64,000 nucleotides of DNA, taken from assembly GCF_009734385.1 (NCBI RefSeq), contig NZ_CP046452.1:930001-994000 (forward strand). The letters run 5' to 3'. Of this stretch, positions 32,876-42,223 are shown piece by piece. How positions within the stretch are numbered: the stretch's first letter is position 1; every line of letters starts with the position of its first letter. The stretch is from Corynebacterium kalinowskii (GTDB lineage: Bacteria > Actinomycetota > Actinomycetes > Mycobacteriales > Mycobacteriaceae). The notes below the pieces were generated by a model, which saw nothing but the letters and a program-made list of their open reading frames with translations, was not told the origin of the DNA and made no database searches. The position numbers were made by a program, and so were the translations under genes.

Positions 32876-33250
32876 ATGTCTGATATCACCGTTGAATTGG
32901 TTTCCGTCGAGCGCAAGCTGTGGTCTGGCCAGGCCAAGATCGTCACTGCGCAGACGACCGAAGGTGAGATCGGCGTGCTGCCTGGTCACGAACCAATGCT
33001 TGGCCAGCTGGTCGAGAATGGCGTCGTTACCATTCGCCCGGTGGACGGCGGCAAGCTTACCGCTGCCGTCCAGGGTGGTTTCCTTTCGGTTGGAACCGAC
33101 AAGGTCACCATTTTGGCTGACTATGCCATCTGGGCTGACGAGGTCAACTCCTCTGAAGCCGAGTCGGCACTGACTGCTGCTGTGGATGAATCTTCGAAGG
33201 CACGCGCCGAAGCAGAACTCCGCGCGGTTCGCCGCGCACAGGAAGCCTAG
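32876..33250 (+). CDS. atpC: ATP synthase F1 subunit epsilon
   Basis: A 124-residue subunit with an N-terminal beta barrel (ending [16 protein letters not shown]) and a short C-terminal helical pair, regulating ATP hydrolysis. It ends the operon, 11 bases before a strong terminator. Confidence 0.96.
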   Translation: MSDITVELVSVERKLWSGQAKIVTAQTTEGEIGVLPGHEPMLGQLVENGVVTIRPVDGGKLTAAVQGGFLSVGTDKVTILADYAIWADEVNSSEAESALTAAVDESSKARAEAELRAVRRAQEA

Positions 33251-33261
33251 TCTTTCTTAAC

Positions 33262-33291
33262 AAGAAGCCCGCCTTTTGGTGGGCTTCTTTG
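33262..33291 (+). terminator. Rho-independent terminator of the atp operon
   Basis: AAGAAGCCC pairs with GGGCTTCTT, with CC/GG pairing inside a TTTT loop, and the 3' arm itself runs into CTTCTTT. Confidence 0.88.
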
Positions 33292-33376
33292 CATTGCAGG
33301 GCTTTTCGACGCCACCGAAGTGCTTTCGCATTTTTGCTGCCACGTGCACTACAATGCTTACAAAAGGAGGAGTGCC

Positions 33377-33829
33377 ATGGAGATTGTCGGTTGGCTATTC
33401 ATAGCCCTGTTTGTGCTGATCAGTCTTCTCGCTTTGTGGCGCTTCCTCGGCCTGCGTGCCCAGGGAACCCAGGTATTGATTCGCCGAATGCCTTCCCGGG
33501 ATACTCGTGGGTGGCGACACGGTGTAATCCGTTATCGGGGTGATCTTCTCGATTTTTACCAGCTTCGTTCGGTGTCTCCCAAGCCGGATGTGACGTTTGA
33601 GCGTAGTGGATTTGCGCTGAAGGGTCGTCGTGAGCAGACGACTTTTGAGCAGAGGTTCATGGAATCAAACCGCAGGATCTTGGTCGTTGAGACCAAACGT
33701 GGGGAGTTCGAGTGGGCAGTTGACTCCCACACTGAGATGGCCTTGCTAGCCTGGGTAGAATCCGCCCCAACGCAGCCATTGCAGCGGATGGATGTGAAGA
33801 CCGCACAAAAGTACTTTAAGGACAAATAA
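33377..33829 (+). CDS. DUF2550 membrane protein
   Basis: A 150-residue protein with one N-terminal membrane helix (about 3-24) and a cytoplasmic domain with [21 protein letters not shown], the DUF2550 signature. This actinobacterial family has no known activity; it sits directly after the ATP synthase operon in mycobacteria as well (Rv1312 position). The ATG follows AAAAGGAGGAG. It has its own leader after the atp terminator and is one base from nucS. Confidence 0.85.
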   Translation: MEIVGWLFIALFVLISLLALWRFLGLRAQGTQVLIRRMPSRDTRGWRHGVIRYRGDLLDFYQLRSVSPKPDVTFERSGFALKGRREQTTFEQRFMESNRRILVVETKRGEFEWAVDSHTEMALLAWVESAPTQPLQRMDVKTAQKYFKDK

Positions 33830-33830
33830 A

Positions 33831-34523
33831 TTGCGTCTTGTGATCGCCCGATGTGTAGTTGACTATGTCGGGCGCTTGGAGTCTCATCTGCCTGAGGCCA
33901 AGCGTCTACTGCTCGTGAAGGCCGATGGTTCGGTGAGCGTGCATGCCGACGACCGCGCCTACAAGCCTCTGAACTGGATGACTCCGCCGTGTTACCTCAC
34001 GGAGCAGCCTGTGCTTGATCTAGAGGGCACTGATACCGGCGAGCAGCTGTGGATTGTGGAGAACAAGAAGGGGGAGCAGCTGCGCATCACGATCCGCGAG
34101 ATTTTCGCGGATGTTGAGCACGAGCTGGGAGACGACCCAGGCTTGGAGAAGGACGGTGTGGAGGCACACCTGCAGGAGCTGCTTGCGGAGCACATCAGCA
34201 CCCTTGGCGATGGCTACAGCCTCATTCGTCGCGAGTATCCGACCGCCATCGGTCCGGTTGATATTTTGTGCCGGGATTCCCAAGGCACGACGGTTGCCGT
34301 CGAGATCAAGCGTCGGGGCGGTATCGACGGCGTCGAACAGCTCACTCGCTACCTCGAGCTGCTCAACCGCGACGAGCTCTTAAAACCCGTCCAGGGCGTC
34401 TTCGCCGCTCAGGAGATCAAGCCCCAGGCTCGCACTCTCGCTGAAGACCGTGGCATTCGCTGCGTGGTACTGGACTACCAGAACCTGCGGGGCATCGAGT
34501 CCGACGAGTTGCGCCTGTTTTAA
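33831..34523 (+). CDS. nucS: Mismatch-specific endonuclease NucS/EndoMS
   Basis: A 230-residue nuclease that cuts mismatched DNA and replaces MutS/MutL repair in actinobacteria. The N-terminal DNA-binding domain begins [16 protein letters not shown] and includes [12 protein letters not shown]. The C-terminal PD-(D/E)XK domain has GPVDILCRD and AVEIKRRGG. The last residues DELRLF form a sliding-clamp binding motif. The start is a TTG preceded by AAGGA, supported by alignment of the protein start with known NucS. Confidence 0.94.
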   Translation: MRLVIARCVVDYVGRLESHLPEAKRLLLVKADGSVSVHADDRAYKPLNWMTPPCYLTEQPVLDLEGTDTGEQLWIVENKKGEQLRITIREIFADVEHELGDDPGLEKDGVEAHLQELLAEHISTLGDGYSLIRREYPTAIGPVDILCRDSQGTTVAVEIKRRGGIDGVEQLTRYLELLNRDELLKPVQGVFAAQEIKPQARTLAEDRGIRCVVLDYQNLRGIESDELRLF

Positions 34524-34799
34524 ATGGCTAAGCGCAGCAACAAGTACCACCGGCCACCGCCACGGGAATTGCCCAAGGACGGGGCAGCGTTTTGGGGTAC
34601 GCGCACGCAGACCGACAGATTCGGCGTCGAGTACTTAGTCCGTCAGATGGGGGCCAGCCGGGCAACAAAGTTCTATATTTGCCCGGGCTGCAATCAAAAT
34701 ATCCCGCCCGGGATCGCCCACGTGGTGGCGTGGGAACCCGGACGGGAAGACGACCGCCGGCACTGGCATAAGCCGTGCTGGCAGCGGTGGATTACTTAG
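34524..34799 (+). CDS. Small conserved Cys/His protein
   Basis: A 91-residue basic protein starting directly after the nucS stop. It has CPGC near residue 53, then HVVAW, a HWHKPC motif near the end, and Trp-rich C terminus, suggesting a zinc site made of two CxxC-like halves. It is conserved next to nucS in this group but I know of no function. The position suggests a nucleic-acid role; that is inference only. It overlaps the epimerase gene tail to tail by 8 bases. Confidence 0.75.
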   Translation: MAKRSNKYHRPPPRELPKDGAAFWGTRTQTDRFGVEYLVRQMGASRATKFYICPGCNQNIPPGIAHVVAWEPGREDDRRHWHKPCWQRWIT

Positions 34800-35244
34800 G
34801 CTCGGTGATCTCGAGCAGCACGCCGCCGGCATCCTTCGGGTGAACGAAGTTGATGCGTGCGCCGCCGGTGCCGATCTTTGGTTCTGGGTAGAGCAGGCGA
34901 ACGCCGTTGCTACGCAGGTGCTCGGAGAGTGCGTCCATGTTGTTGGTGCGCAGGCACATCTGCTGCAGGCCTGGGCCCTTCTTCTCGATGAACTTAGCAA
35001 TGGTTGACTCTTCGTTCAGCGGAGCCAGCAGCTGGATCATGCCGTCGCGCTCGGTCATATCCTTAGGACCGATCATGGCCTCGCGGACGCCCTGCTCCTC
35101 GTTGACCTCTTCGTGGTGGTTGACCCAGCCGAAAGCAGAACGGTAGAACTCGACGGCAGCGTCGAAGTCAGGGACGGCGATGCCGACGTGGTCCAGGCAA
35201 ACAACGTACTCGTGCGGAATTTCGATAGATGCAATATCAGACAT
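34792..35244 (-). CDS. mce: Methylmalonyl-CoA epimerase
   Basis: A 150-residue glyoxalase/VOC-fold enzyme that interconverts the two epimers of methylmalonyl-CoA. Two beta-alpha-beta modules are seen. Metal-ligand and active-site motifs are LDHVGIAVPDF (His), the QQMCLRT segment, and VLLEITEP with the catalytic glutamate. It links propionate metabolism to methylmalonyl-CoA mutase, a B12 enzyme, which is relevant to the cobalt transporter in this window. Length matches the family. Confidence 0.9.
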   Translation of the reverse strand: MSDIASIEIPHEYVVCLDHVGIAVPDFDAAVEFYRSAFGWVNHHEEVNEEQGVREAMIGPKDMTERDGMIQLLAPLNEESTIAKFIEKKGPGLQQMCLRTNNMDALSEHLRSNGVRLLYPEPKIGTGGARINFVHPKDAGGVLLEITEPK

Positions 35245-35273
35245 GCTCCCAAGTTTAGTGTCCGCTTGGACAC

Positions 35274-35279
35274 TATGCT
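35274..35279 (+). promoter_or_regulatory. -10 box of the DUF77 gene, leaderless start
   Basis: TATGCT ends 7 bases before ATG 35287, with no ribosome site between. Confidence 0.5.
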
Positions 35280-35286
35280 TGGGTTC

Positions 35287-35586
35287 ATGATTATTGCTTT
35301 TTCTGTTGCCCCCGCGGTAACCAACGAGAACGCTGAGATGGCCGATGCCGTCGCTGAGGCAGTGCGCGTCGTGCGCGAATCGGGCCTACCCAATGAGACG
35401 AATGCGATGTTCACGCTGGTCGAAGGGGAGTGGGATGAGGTGATGGACGTCGTCAAGCGTGCGACGGAGGCGGTGTCCAAGGTGAGCCCGCGCACCTCCC
35501 TGGTTCTCAAGGCCGACATCCGCCCGGGGCATGAGGGGCAGTTAACGCGCAAGGTTGCAGCAGTGGAGGAGAGGCTCAATGGCTAA
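35287..35586 (+). CDS. DUF77 (MTH1187/YqgV) thiamine-binding type protein
   Basis: A 99-residue ferredoxin-like fold protein of the DUF77 family, shown by the start MIIAFSVAPA, NAMFTLVEGEWDEVMDVVKRA and the C-terminal VLKADIRPG segment. Members bind thiamine or hydroxymethylpyrimidine, though no reaction is assigned. It overlaps the thioredoxin-like gene by 8 bases. The start is placed at ATG 35287, 7 bases after a TATGCT box; the in-frame ATG 35275 lies within that box. Confidence 0.8.
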   Translation: MIIAFSVAPAVTNENAEMADAVAEAVRVVRESGLPNETNAMFTLVEGEWDEVMDVVKRATEAVSKVSPRTSLVLKADIRPGHEGQLTRKVAAVEERLNG

Positions 35587-36412
35587 TTTTGTGGATCTGG
35601 CAGAGGTTAAGGCGCGCGCGGAGGCGAAGGCTGCGGCCACGAACACCGAGGTCGCGACAACCACGACCGTGACCCAGGACAACTTTGAGGCCACGCTCGG
35701 CCTGTCGATGAAGGTGCCGGTCATCGTGCTCATCGGTACGGCCCGCAGTGAGGAGTCTGAGGCCCTCAAGCACAATCTGAGTACGTTGGCGGCGCAGGCC
35801 AACCGCACCTGGCTTTTCGCGTATGTCGATGCCGATACCACCCCGCAGATCGCCCAGGCCTTCGGCATCACGGGCCTGCCCACCGTCATCGCGCTTGCCG
35901 ACGGCCGTCCCCTCGCCAACTTTGAAGGCGGCCAGCCACTCGAGGCACTGCAACAGTGGACAGTCGCAGTCGTCAATGCGGTGGCCGGAAAACTACCGGG
36001 ACTGGGCGAGGAGAAGCCGGAGGATCCACGGCTCACCGAGGCAGCGGCGCTGGTCGATGCTGGCGAGTTTGAGGCGGCGATTCAGGCCTATGATGCGATT
36101 CTCGCGAAGGAACCGGCCAATAAAGATGCCAAGACTGCTCGTGACAATGCCAAGCTGGTGATGCGCCTGGCGACGGCTGCTGGCGACCCAATCTCGGAAG
36201 CAGCTGCGGACCCGACCGATGTAGAAAAGCAGCTATCGGCAGCCGATGCCGAGATCGCCGTAGGGAAGGTTCAAGAAGCGTTTGACCGCCTCATTCAGCT
36301 GTTGCCGAACGAGACGGTCAAAAAGCGACTGCTCGAGTTGTACTCCGTTTTCGAGCCGGGCGACCCTCGTGTGAAGGCCGCCCGGACGAAGATGGCTATG
36401 AAGCTGTTCTAG
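35579..36412 (+). CDS. YbbN/CnoX-like thioredoxin-fold chaperone
   Basis: A 277-residue protein with a thioredoxin-fold N-terminal half (about 30-135) and TPR-like helices afterwards (about 150-275). The catalytic WCGPC motif is missing: the corresponding place reads [13 protein letters not shown], so it cannot act as a thiol reductase. The cis-proline region GITGLPTV is kept. Related YbbN/CnoX proteins act as holdases that pass clients to GroEL or DnaK. The gene ends in a CTAG shared with the glgB stop on the other strand. Confidence 0.85.
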   Translation: MANFVDLAEVKARAEAKAAATNTEVATTTTVTQDNFEATLGLSMKVPVIVLIGTARSEESEALKHNLSTLAAQANRTWLFAYVDADTTPQIAQAFGITGLPTVIALADGRPLANFEGGQPLEALQQWTVAVVNAVAGKLPGLGEEKPEDPRLTEAAALVDAGEFEAAIQAYDAILAKEPANKDAKTARDNAKLVMRLATAAGDPISEAAADPTDVEKQLSAADAEIAVGKVQEAFDRLIQLLPNETVKKRLLELYSVFEPGDPRVKAARTKMAMKLF

Positions 36413-38526
36413 CCATCCCAGCGGTACCACTGCGCGGACATTGCGGGTACATGCAGTGTCATGCAATGTGGGTAACCGTCCCACTGGCCGTCGTGAGCCC
36501 ACACCGAGAACGGCAGATCATTACCGGCACCGCCGTAGACTGCATCATCGGTGTTAATGACGCGGGTCCAGGTACCGCCGTGAGGCACACCGAAGGTGTA
36601 GTGCGGCTGAGAGTTGCCACCTAGGTTGAGGACGCACAGGTACGTCTGGCCATCTTTGCCGTAGCGCAGGTAGGCGAGGATGTTGTTCATGGCATCGTCA
36701 GACTTGGCCCAGCCGAAGCCCTCCGGGATATTGTCCTGCGTAAACAGGGCAGGAGACTCCTGGTAGACCAAGTTGAGGTCGCGAACCAGACGCTGGATGC
36801 CGCGGTGGTACTCGGACTCCCAGCCTTCGAGGTTGTGCCAGTCGAGGGAGTGCGCTTCGGTCCATTCCTGAACCTGGGCGAACTCCTGGCCTTGGAACAG
36901 CAGCTGCTTGCCTGGGTGAGACCACATGTAGGCGAACAACGTGCGTACGCCAGCGGCCTTGTTCCACGCATCGCCTGGCATACGGGTCCACAGGGAACCC
37001 TTGCCGTGGACGACTTCGTCGTGGGAGATCGGCAGGCAGAAGTTCTCGCTGTACTGGTAGATCATGGAGAACGTGATATCGCCGTGGTGGTGGCTACGGT
37101 GGATGGGATCCTTGGAGAAGAATTCCAGGGTGTCGTTCATCCAGCCCATGTTCCACTTGAGGGAGAATCCGAGGCCGCCGTGTTCGGTCGGTGCGGTCAC
37201 GCCCGGCCAAGAGGTGGATTCCTCGGCGATGGTGAGCACACCAGGGTAGAGCTTGTGCACGGTGGCGTTCATTTCCTGCAGGAACTGGACAGCTTCCAGA
37301 TTTTCGCGGCCGCCGTACTGGTTAGGTGCCCACTCGCCTTCGTTGCGGGAGTAGTCGAGGTACAGCATGGAAGCGACGGCATCCACGCGCAGGCCGTCGA
37401 AGTGGAACTCCTCCAGCCAGTACAGGGCGTTGGCCACCAGGAAGTTGCGGACCTCGGCGCGACCGAAGTCGAAGACGAGGGTGCCCCAGTCCTTCTGCTC
37501 GCCGCGACGCCAGTCCGGGTGCTCGTAGAGCGCGCGGCCGTCGAAGCGGGCCAAGGCCCAGTCATCCTTCGGGAAGTGGGCTGGGACCCAGTCGACGAGG
37601 ACACCGATTCCGCGAGCGTGGAAGGCGTCGATAAGTGACTTCAGCTCATCCGGGGTGCCCCAGCGGGAGGTCGGAGCGTAGTAACCGGAGACCTGGTAGC
37701 CCCAAGAACCGCCGAATGGGTGCTCGGACACCGGCATGAACTCAACGTGAGTAAAGCCCTGCTCAGCGACGTAATCGACGAGCTCGGTGGCCATGTTCGC
37801 GTAGGAGAGGCCTTCCTTCCAGGAACCGAGGTGAACCTCGTAGACGCTCATTGGCTTCTCGGAAACCTCAGTGCGGGACTGGAGCCATTCGTCATCGTTC
37901 CACTCGTACTCCGAGGAAGTGACGACGGAGCCGGTCGCAGGCGGCACCTCGGCCTTGCGAGCCATCGGGTCAGCCTTGTCGCGGCGGTGGCCCTCCGGGG
38001 TCTGCACAGCGTACTTGTATACCGCGCCCTCGCCGATACCCGGCAGGAACAGTTCCCAGACACCGGAGCTGCCCAGTACACGCATCGGGTGCTGGGCTGC
38101 ATTCCAACCGTTGAAGTCGCCAACGACCGCAACACCAGAAGCGTTCGGAGCCCAGACCGCAAAGGAGGTGCCTGCAACGCCATCGACGGTGCGAACGTGG
38201 GAGCCGAGTGCTTCCCACAGGCGCTCGTGGCGGCCCTCGCCGATGAGGTAGATGTCGGTCTCGCCCAGAGTCGGCAAGAAGGTGTATGGGTCCCGGGTGA
38301 CGATGCTCGAGCCTGGCCACGTGATCTGAAGCTCGTAAGTACCCTCAGGGACTTCGCCTTCGAACATGTCATTGCCCACGGGCTCGAGGTCGTAGGACTG
38401 GCCGTCGATAAGCGCTGCTACCTTGACGGCGCCGATCTGACGGGTGCGAACCTTGCCATCGTGACGACCGTACAAAGAGTGCGGGTCGTGGTGCTGGCAG
38501 TTCAGCAGTCGAGAAAGGTCAGTCAT
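36409..38526 (-). CDS. glgB: 1,4-alpha-glucan branching enzyme
   Basis: A 705-residue GH13 enzyme that makes alpha-1,6 branches. Two CBM48-type beta domains lead to the barrel. Catalytic residues lie in [11 protein letters not shown] (nucleophile Asp) and [10 protein letters not shown] (acid/base Glu), with [15 protein letters not shown] providing the transition-state Asp. The ATG is one base after the glgE stop, so they form an operon. I chose 38526; the frame stays open into glgE. GlgE and GlgB together make branched alpha-glucan from maltose-1-phosphate. Confidence 0.96.
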   Translation of the reverse strand: MTDLSRLLNCQHHDPHSLYGRHDGKVRTRQIGAVKVAALIDGQSYDLEPVGNDMFEGEVPEGTYELQITWPGSSIVTRDPYTFLPTLGETDIYLIGEGRHERLWEALGSHVRTVDGVAGTSFAVWAPNASGVAVVGDFNGWNAAQHPMRVLGSSGVWELFLPGIGEGAVYKYAVQTPEGHRRDKADPMARKAEVPPATGSVVTSSEYEWNDDEWLQSRTEVSEKPMSVYEVHLGSWKEGLSYANMATELVDYVAEQGFTHVEFMPVSEHPFGGSWGYQVSGYYAPTSRWGTPDELKSLIDAFHARGIGVLVDWVPAHFPKDDWALARFDGRALYEHPDWRRGEQKDWGTLVFDFGRAEVRNFLVANALYWLEEFHFDGLRVDAVASMLYLDYSRNEGEWAPNQYGGRENLEAVQFLQEMNATVHKLYPGVLTIAEESTSWPGVTAPTEHGGLGFSLKWNMGWMNDTLEFFSKDPIHRSHHHGDITFSMIYQYSENFCLPISHDEVVHGKGSLWTRMPGDAWNKAAGVRTLFAYMWSHPGKQLLFQGQEFAQVQEWTEAHSLDWHNLEGWESEYHRGIQRLVRDLNLVYQESPALFTQDNIPEGFGWAKSDDAMNNILAYLRYGKDGQTYLCVLNLGGNSQPHYTFGVPHGGTWTRVINTDDAVYGGAGNDLPFSVWAHDGQWDGYPHCMTLHVPAMSAQWYRWDG

Positions 38527-38527
38527 A

Positions 38528-40534
38528 TCAGCTCCTGTATTCGTTAACTTCGCGCCAAGCGAGTGCTTCTCGACGCTCTTCAGGGATCTCTGGCAGTACG
38601 AAAATGTGAGCAACATCGTCCCACGGACGCAGTTCGACGTAATTCTCTGCACCCCATTCGTACACGTTTCCGGTGACCTGGTCGCGGACTGGGAAGCTTC
38701 CGGTCATACCGAGCTTGTCCAGATCCAGGCGGACTCGGCCGGACTGGGCGTTGTAGGAATCGAGGTTGATCACCACGAGGACGCAGTTACCTGTGAGGGC
38801 ATCGACCTTGGAGTACGCCATGATCTGGTCGTTATCTACCTCGTGGAAGTGGATCGAGCGCAGCTGCTGCAGCGCAGGCTGCTCGCGGCGAATCTTGTTC
38901 AGCTTGGTAAGGAACGGCTGTAGTGTGCCTGTGGCGTTGTAGTTGCGTGGGCGCAGCTCGTACTTCTCGGAGTCCAAGTACTCTTCGGAACCTGGCTTGA
39001 CGGCCTCCCACTCGAAGAGTTCGAAACCGGAGTACACGCCCCACAGTGGGGACAAGGTGGCGGCCAGGGCGGCGCGGATCGCGAACATCGCAGGTCCGCC
39101 GGTCTGTAGGGAAGCGTGCAGGATGTCCGGGGTGTTGACGAAGAGGTTCGGGCGGGAAATGTCAGCCATGTTGGCGATTTCCTCACCGAATTCCGTCAGT
39201 TCCTTCTTCGTGGTCTGCCACGTGAAGTAGGTGTAGGACTGGGAGAAACCGATTTTGGCCAGGCCGTACAGGCGTGGGCGACGGGTGAAAGCTTCGGCCA
39301 GGAAGATGACCTCAGGATGATCCTCGTGCACGGTCGCGATCAGCCATTCCCAGAAGTTCGCTGGCTTGGTGTGCGGGTTGTCCACGCGGAACGTCTTCAC
39401 GCCACGCTCCACCCAGAACAGCACCACACGCAGGATCTCCTTGTAAATACCCTTCTGATCATTATCAAAGTTCAGCGGGTAGATGTCCTGGTACTTCTTC
39501 GGTGGGTTCTCGGCGTAGGCGATGGTGCCGTCGGGCAGCACGGTGAACCACTCTGGGTGAGCGGCAGCCCATGGGTGATCCGGGGCGCACTGCAGCGCCA
39601 GGTCCAGGGCGATCTCGATGTCGAGTTCCTCCGCCCGGGCAATGAGGGCATCGAAGTCCTCAAGGGTGCCGAGCTTCGGGTGCACGGCATCGTGCCCGCC
39701 ATCCTTGGAACCGATTGCCCAAGGAGAACCGACATCTGTCGCCGAAGGAGTGAGGGTGTTGTTGCGTCCCTTGCGGTTGATCTCGCCGATCGGGTGAATC
39801 GGTGGGAAGTAGACGGTGTCAAAGCCCATGGCCTTCACGCGATCTAGTTCCTTGGCGGCGGTGGCGAAAGTGCCGTGGACCGGGTTTCCTTGGTCGTCCC
39901 AACCACCGGTGGAGCGTGGGAAGAACTCGTACCAAGAGCTCACGAGAGCCTTGCGACGCTCGACCAGGATAGTGCTGGTCTGGCCACGGGTGAGCAGATC
40001 ACGCAGCGGGTGAGTGTTGAGGATGCCGGAGACTTCCTTGGTGAAGGCCGGGACAATGCGTGCGCGCAGGTCACTGGTCGAACGCAGCGATTCGGATACC
40101 GCGGTCAGGGTATCGCGGTGCACCTTTGGTGCGCCGGAGGCAGCACGCTCAAACAACTGGGCACCGATCTCGATATCGTTGGCCAATTCCTCGGGGGACT
40201 GGCCGGCTTCGATCTTGGCCGTCACAGCGTGCTTCCAAGTGGCAATCGGGTCGCTCCAGACGTCGACACGAACGGTCCAAATTCCCGGGACATCGGGGAC
40301 GAAGATGCCGTGCACCTGGTCTGGGTCTTCGCCGCGAGACATGATCGTGCGCATGGTTTTGGCAGCTACCGCCGAATCCTCTGGGCCCTTGACATTGAGG
40401 GTAGCGGAGAGTGCGTCATGCCCCTCGCGCCAGGCCAAGGCGAACACTGGCACTACTTCACCCACAACGGCCTTGGAAGCTCCCCCCAACAAATTAGGGC
40501 GTACGTCATCGATGCCGAGTCGTCCGGTCATCAT
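38528..40534 (-). CDS. glgE: Alpha-1,4-glucan:maltose-1-phosphate maltosyltransferase
   Basis: A 668-residue GH13_3 enzyme that extends alpha-1,4-glucan with maltose-1-phosphate. The nucleophile Asp is in [14 protein letters not shown] and the acid/base Glu in [14 protein letters not shown]. Further GlgE marks are [18 protein letters not shown] and the maltosyl-phosphate region [13 protein letters not shown]. Ribosome site AAAGGATGA precedes tandem ATG codons. The other enzymes of the trehalose-to-glucan route (TreS, Pep2) are not in the window. Confidence 0.95.
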   Translation of the reverse strand: MMTGRLGIDDVRPNLLGGASKAVVGEVVPVFALAWREGHDALSATLNVKGPEDSAVAAKTMRTIMSRGEDPDQVHGIFVPDVPGIWTVRVDVWSDPIATWKHAVTAKIEAGQSPEELANDIEIGAQLFERAASGAPKVHRDTLTAVSESLRSTSDLRARIVPAFTKEVSGILNTHPLRDLLTRGQTSTILVERRKALVSSWYEFFPRSTGGWDDQGNPVHGTFATAAKELDRVKAMGFDTVYFPPIHPIGEINRKGRNNTLTPSATDVGSPWAIGSKDGGHDAVHPKLGTLEDFDALIARAEELDIEIALDLALQCAPDHPWAAAHPEWFTVLPDGTIAYAENPPKKYQDIYPLNFDNDQKGIYKEILRVVLFWVERGVKTFRVDNPHTKPANFWEWLIATVHEDHPEVIFLAEAFTRRPRLYGLAKIGFSQSYTYFTWQTTKKELTEFGEEIANMADISRPNLFVNTPDILHASLQTGGPAMFAIRAALAATLSPLWGVYSGFELFEWEAVKPGSEEYLDSEKYELRPRNYNATGTLQPFLTKLNKIRREQPALQQLRSIHFHEVDNDQIMAYSKVDALTGNCVLVVINLDSYNAQSGRVRLDLDKLGMTGSFPVRDQVTGNVYEWGAENYVELRPWDDVAHIFVLPEIPEERREALAWREVNEYRS

Positions 40535-40580
40535 TCATCCTTTCGCGCGCGTGCATTACTCAATCCAGAGTAGGTGAGCG

Positions 40581-41450
40581 GTGTCGATCGCACACGGCAA
40601 CCGGATTGTGATCCATGATGGTGGGGTGAGCGAATACAACCCAGATCTGATCATTGACTTCGAGGATGTCACCTTCGTGCGGGATAACTGCACGTTGTTG
40701 GGGCCGGTGTCCTGGCAGGTAGAACTTGATGAGCGGTGGGTGATCATCGGCCCGAACGGCGCAGGCAAGACCACCTTGATGCGACTAGCAGGCGCTGAGG
40801 AATACCCGTCTGGGGGTACCGCGTATCTCATGGGTGAACGCATCGGAAAGACCGATATGCGGGACCTGCGCACGATGATCGGAGTCTCCTCGTCCGCACT
40901 CGGCGCCCGCATCCCGAAAGAGGAAACGGTGGAGGACCTGGTGGTCTCCGCTGCCTATGCAATTCTGGGTCGGTGGCGCGAAGAATACGACCAGATGGAC
41001 TTCGACCAAGCGATGGAGATCCTCGAGCGCGTCGGCGCGCTCCACCTAGTCAAACGCACCTGGGGCACCCTCTCCGAAGGCGAGCGCAAGCGCGTCCTCA
41101 TCGCCCGCGCGCTCATGACCAACCCCGAGCTTTTGCTTCTCGACGAACCCGGCGCAGGTCTCGACCTCGGCGGCCGCGAGGACCTCGTCGGCTACCTCGG
41201 CGAACTTGCCCTGGATGCGGACGCGCCGGCGATCGTGATGATCACCCACCATGTGGAGGAGATTCCGTTCGGGTTCACGCACGCGATGTTGCTGGACGAA
41301 GGCGAGGTCGTGGCGCAGGGGCTTATCGACGACGTCCTCACGAGTGAGAATCTCACCCAGACCTTTCACCAGCAGATTCAGCTTGACCGCATCGATGATC
41401 GCTACTTTGCCCGTCGAATTCGGGGCCAAGGGACGCACCGAAAAGGTTAG
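40581..41450 (+). CDS. ABC transporter ATP-binding protein
   Basis: A single 289-residue ABC ATPase with no membrane partner nearby. Walker A GPNGAGKTT, the signature LSEGERKRVLIARAL, Walker B LLLLDEPGAGLD and the switch histidine in MITHHVEEIP are all intact. It resembles the soluble ModF/YlmA-like ATPases conserved near etf genes in this group. The start may be GTG 40581 (used here, after TAGGTGA) or GTG 40626 (protein VSEYNPDL). Substrate or even transport role is unknown. Confidence 0.82.
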   Translation: MSIAHGNRIVIHDGGVSEYNPDLIIDFEDVTFVRDNCTLLGPVSWQVELDERWVIIGPNGAGKTTLMRLAGAEEYPSGGTAYLMGERIGKTDMRDLRTMIGVSSSALGARIPKEETVEDLVVSAAYAILGRWREEYDQMDFDQAMEILERVGALHLVKRTWGTLSEGERKRVLIARALMTNPELLLLDEPGAGLDLGGREDLVGYLGELALDADAPAIVMITHHVEEIPFGFTHAMLLDEGEVVAQGLIDDVLTSENLTQTFHQQIQLDRIDDRYFARRIRGQGTHRKG

Positions 41451-41453
41451 ACT
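41448..41453 (+). promoter_or_regulatory. -10 box overlapping the ABC ATPase stop
   Basis: TAGACT overlaps the TAG stop of the ABC ATPase gene and ends 8 bases before ATG 41462, giving a leaderless Nudix transcript. Confidence 0.5.
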
Positions 41454-41461
41454 TAACGCTT

Positions 41462-42223
41462 ATGAAAGGAATCCGAGGAGCCAAGCTTGCAGCAACTGTG
41501 CTGCTCGTCCGAGATTCTGCAGTGGGCATGGAAGTCTATGTGCAGGAGCGTGTGGCAGAGATGCCGACGTTTCCCAACACGACGGTCTTTCCCGGTGGTG
41601 GCCTGGATGAACGCGACCTCGGATACGGCGATGGTATCGAGTGCGCCCGCTGGGGGAATCTACTCGGCGTTGAACCCGATCTGGCGCATGGCTTGGTCAT
41701 GGCCGCCGTGCGCGAAGTGTTTGAAGAGACCGGTATTTTGATGGCGCGCGATGCAGCGGGCAACCTTATTTCCGATGCAGTGCCGTATCACCCGGCGCGG
41801 GTTCCACTGGAAAGCCATGAGCTGTCTTTCACCGATTTCCTGCGTGACAACGACCTTAAGGTAGCCACCGACCTGTTGTATCCCTTCGCACGTTGGGTGG
41901 GGCCGGGCGCAACCAATCCGAAGTTCGACACTTTTTCCTTTGTGGCTGAAGTTCCCCTGGGCCAGATGCCCAAGGGGGATACCCGTGAAGCATCGTCTAC
42001 GGGCTGGTTCCTGCCCTCTGTGATTCTCGGCGGGTGGAAGACCGGATTGCTCCGCCTGGTGATTCCGACCTGGTCTCAGCTCAATGCGCTGTCCCAGTTC
42101 CGCACTGTCGCAGAACTTGAAGACACGCTGTCCAATGTCGATATGACTCCGATCATCGGAGACCCCACCGACCCCTGGTTCGCAGACTTCTTCCTTCACG
42201 GAGATATCCCGGAGCGATTTTGA
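41462..42223 (+). CDS. Nudix hydrolase
   Basis: A 253-residue protein with a Nudix motif: GGGLDERD near residue 45 and REVFEETG at 84-91, separated by an insertion of about 30 residues, as in the NUDT7/NUDT19-like group that hydrolyses CoA or related diphosphates. The C-terminal half is not a known domain. It overlaps the next gene by 4 bases. A TAGACT box 8 bases before the ATG suggests a leaderless start, although AAGG lies within the coding region only. Confidence 0.85.
   Translation: MKGIRGAKLAATVLLVRDSAVGMEVYVQERVAEMPTFPNTTVFPGGGLDERDLGYGDGIECARWGNLLGVEPDLAHGLVMAAVREVFEETGILMARDAAGNLISDAVPYHPARVPLESHELSFTDFLRDNDLKVATDLLYPFARWVGPGATNPKFDTFSFVAEVPLGQMPKGDTREASSTGWFLPSVILGGWKTGLLRLVIPTWSQLNALSQFRTVAELEDTLSNVDMTPIIGDPTDPWFADFFLHGDIPERF

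Noticed and set aside
36805..37638. 277-codon plus-strand frame over glgB
   Set aside because: Antisense shadow of glgB, which has full catalytic motifs on the minus strand.
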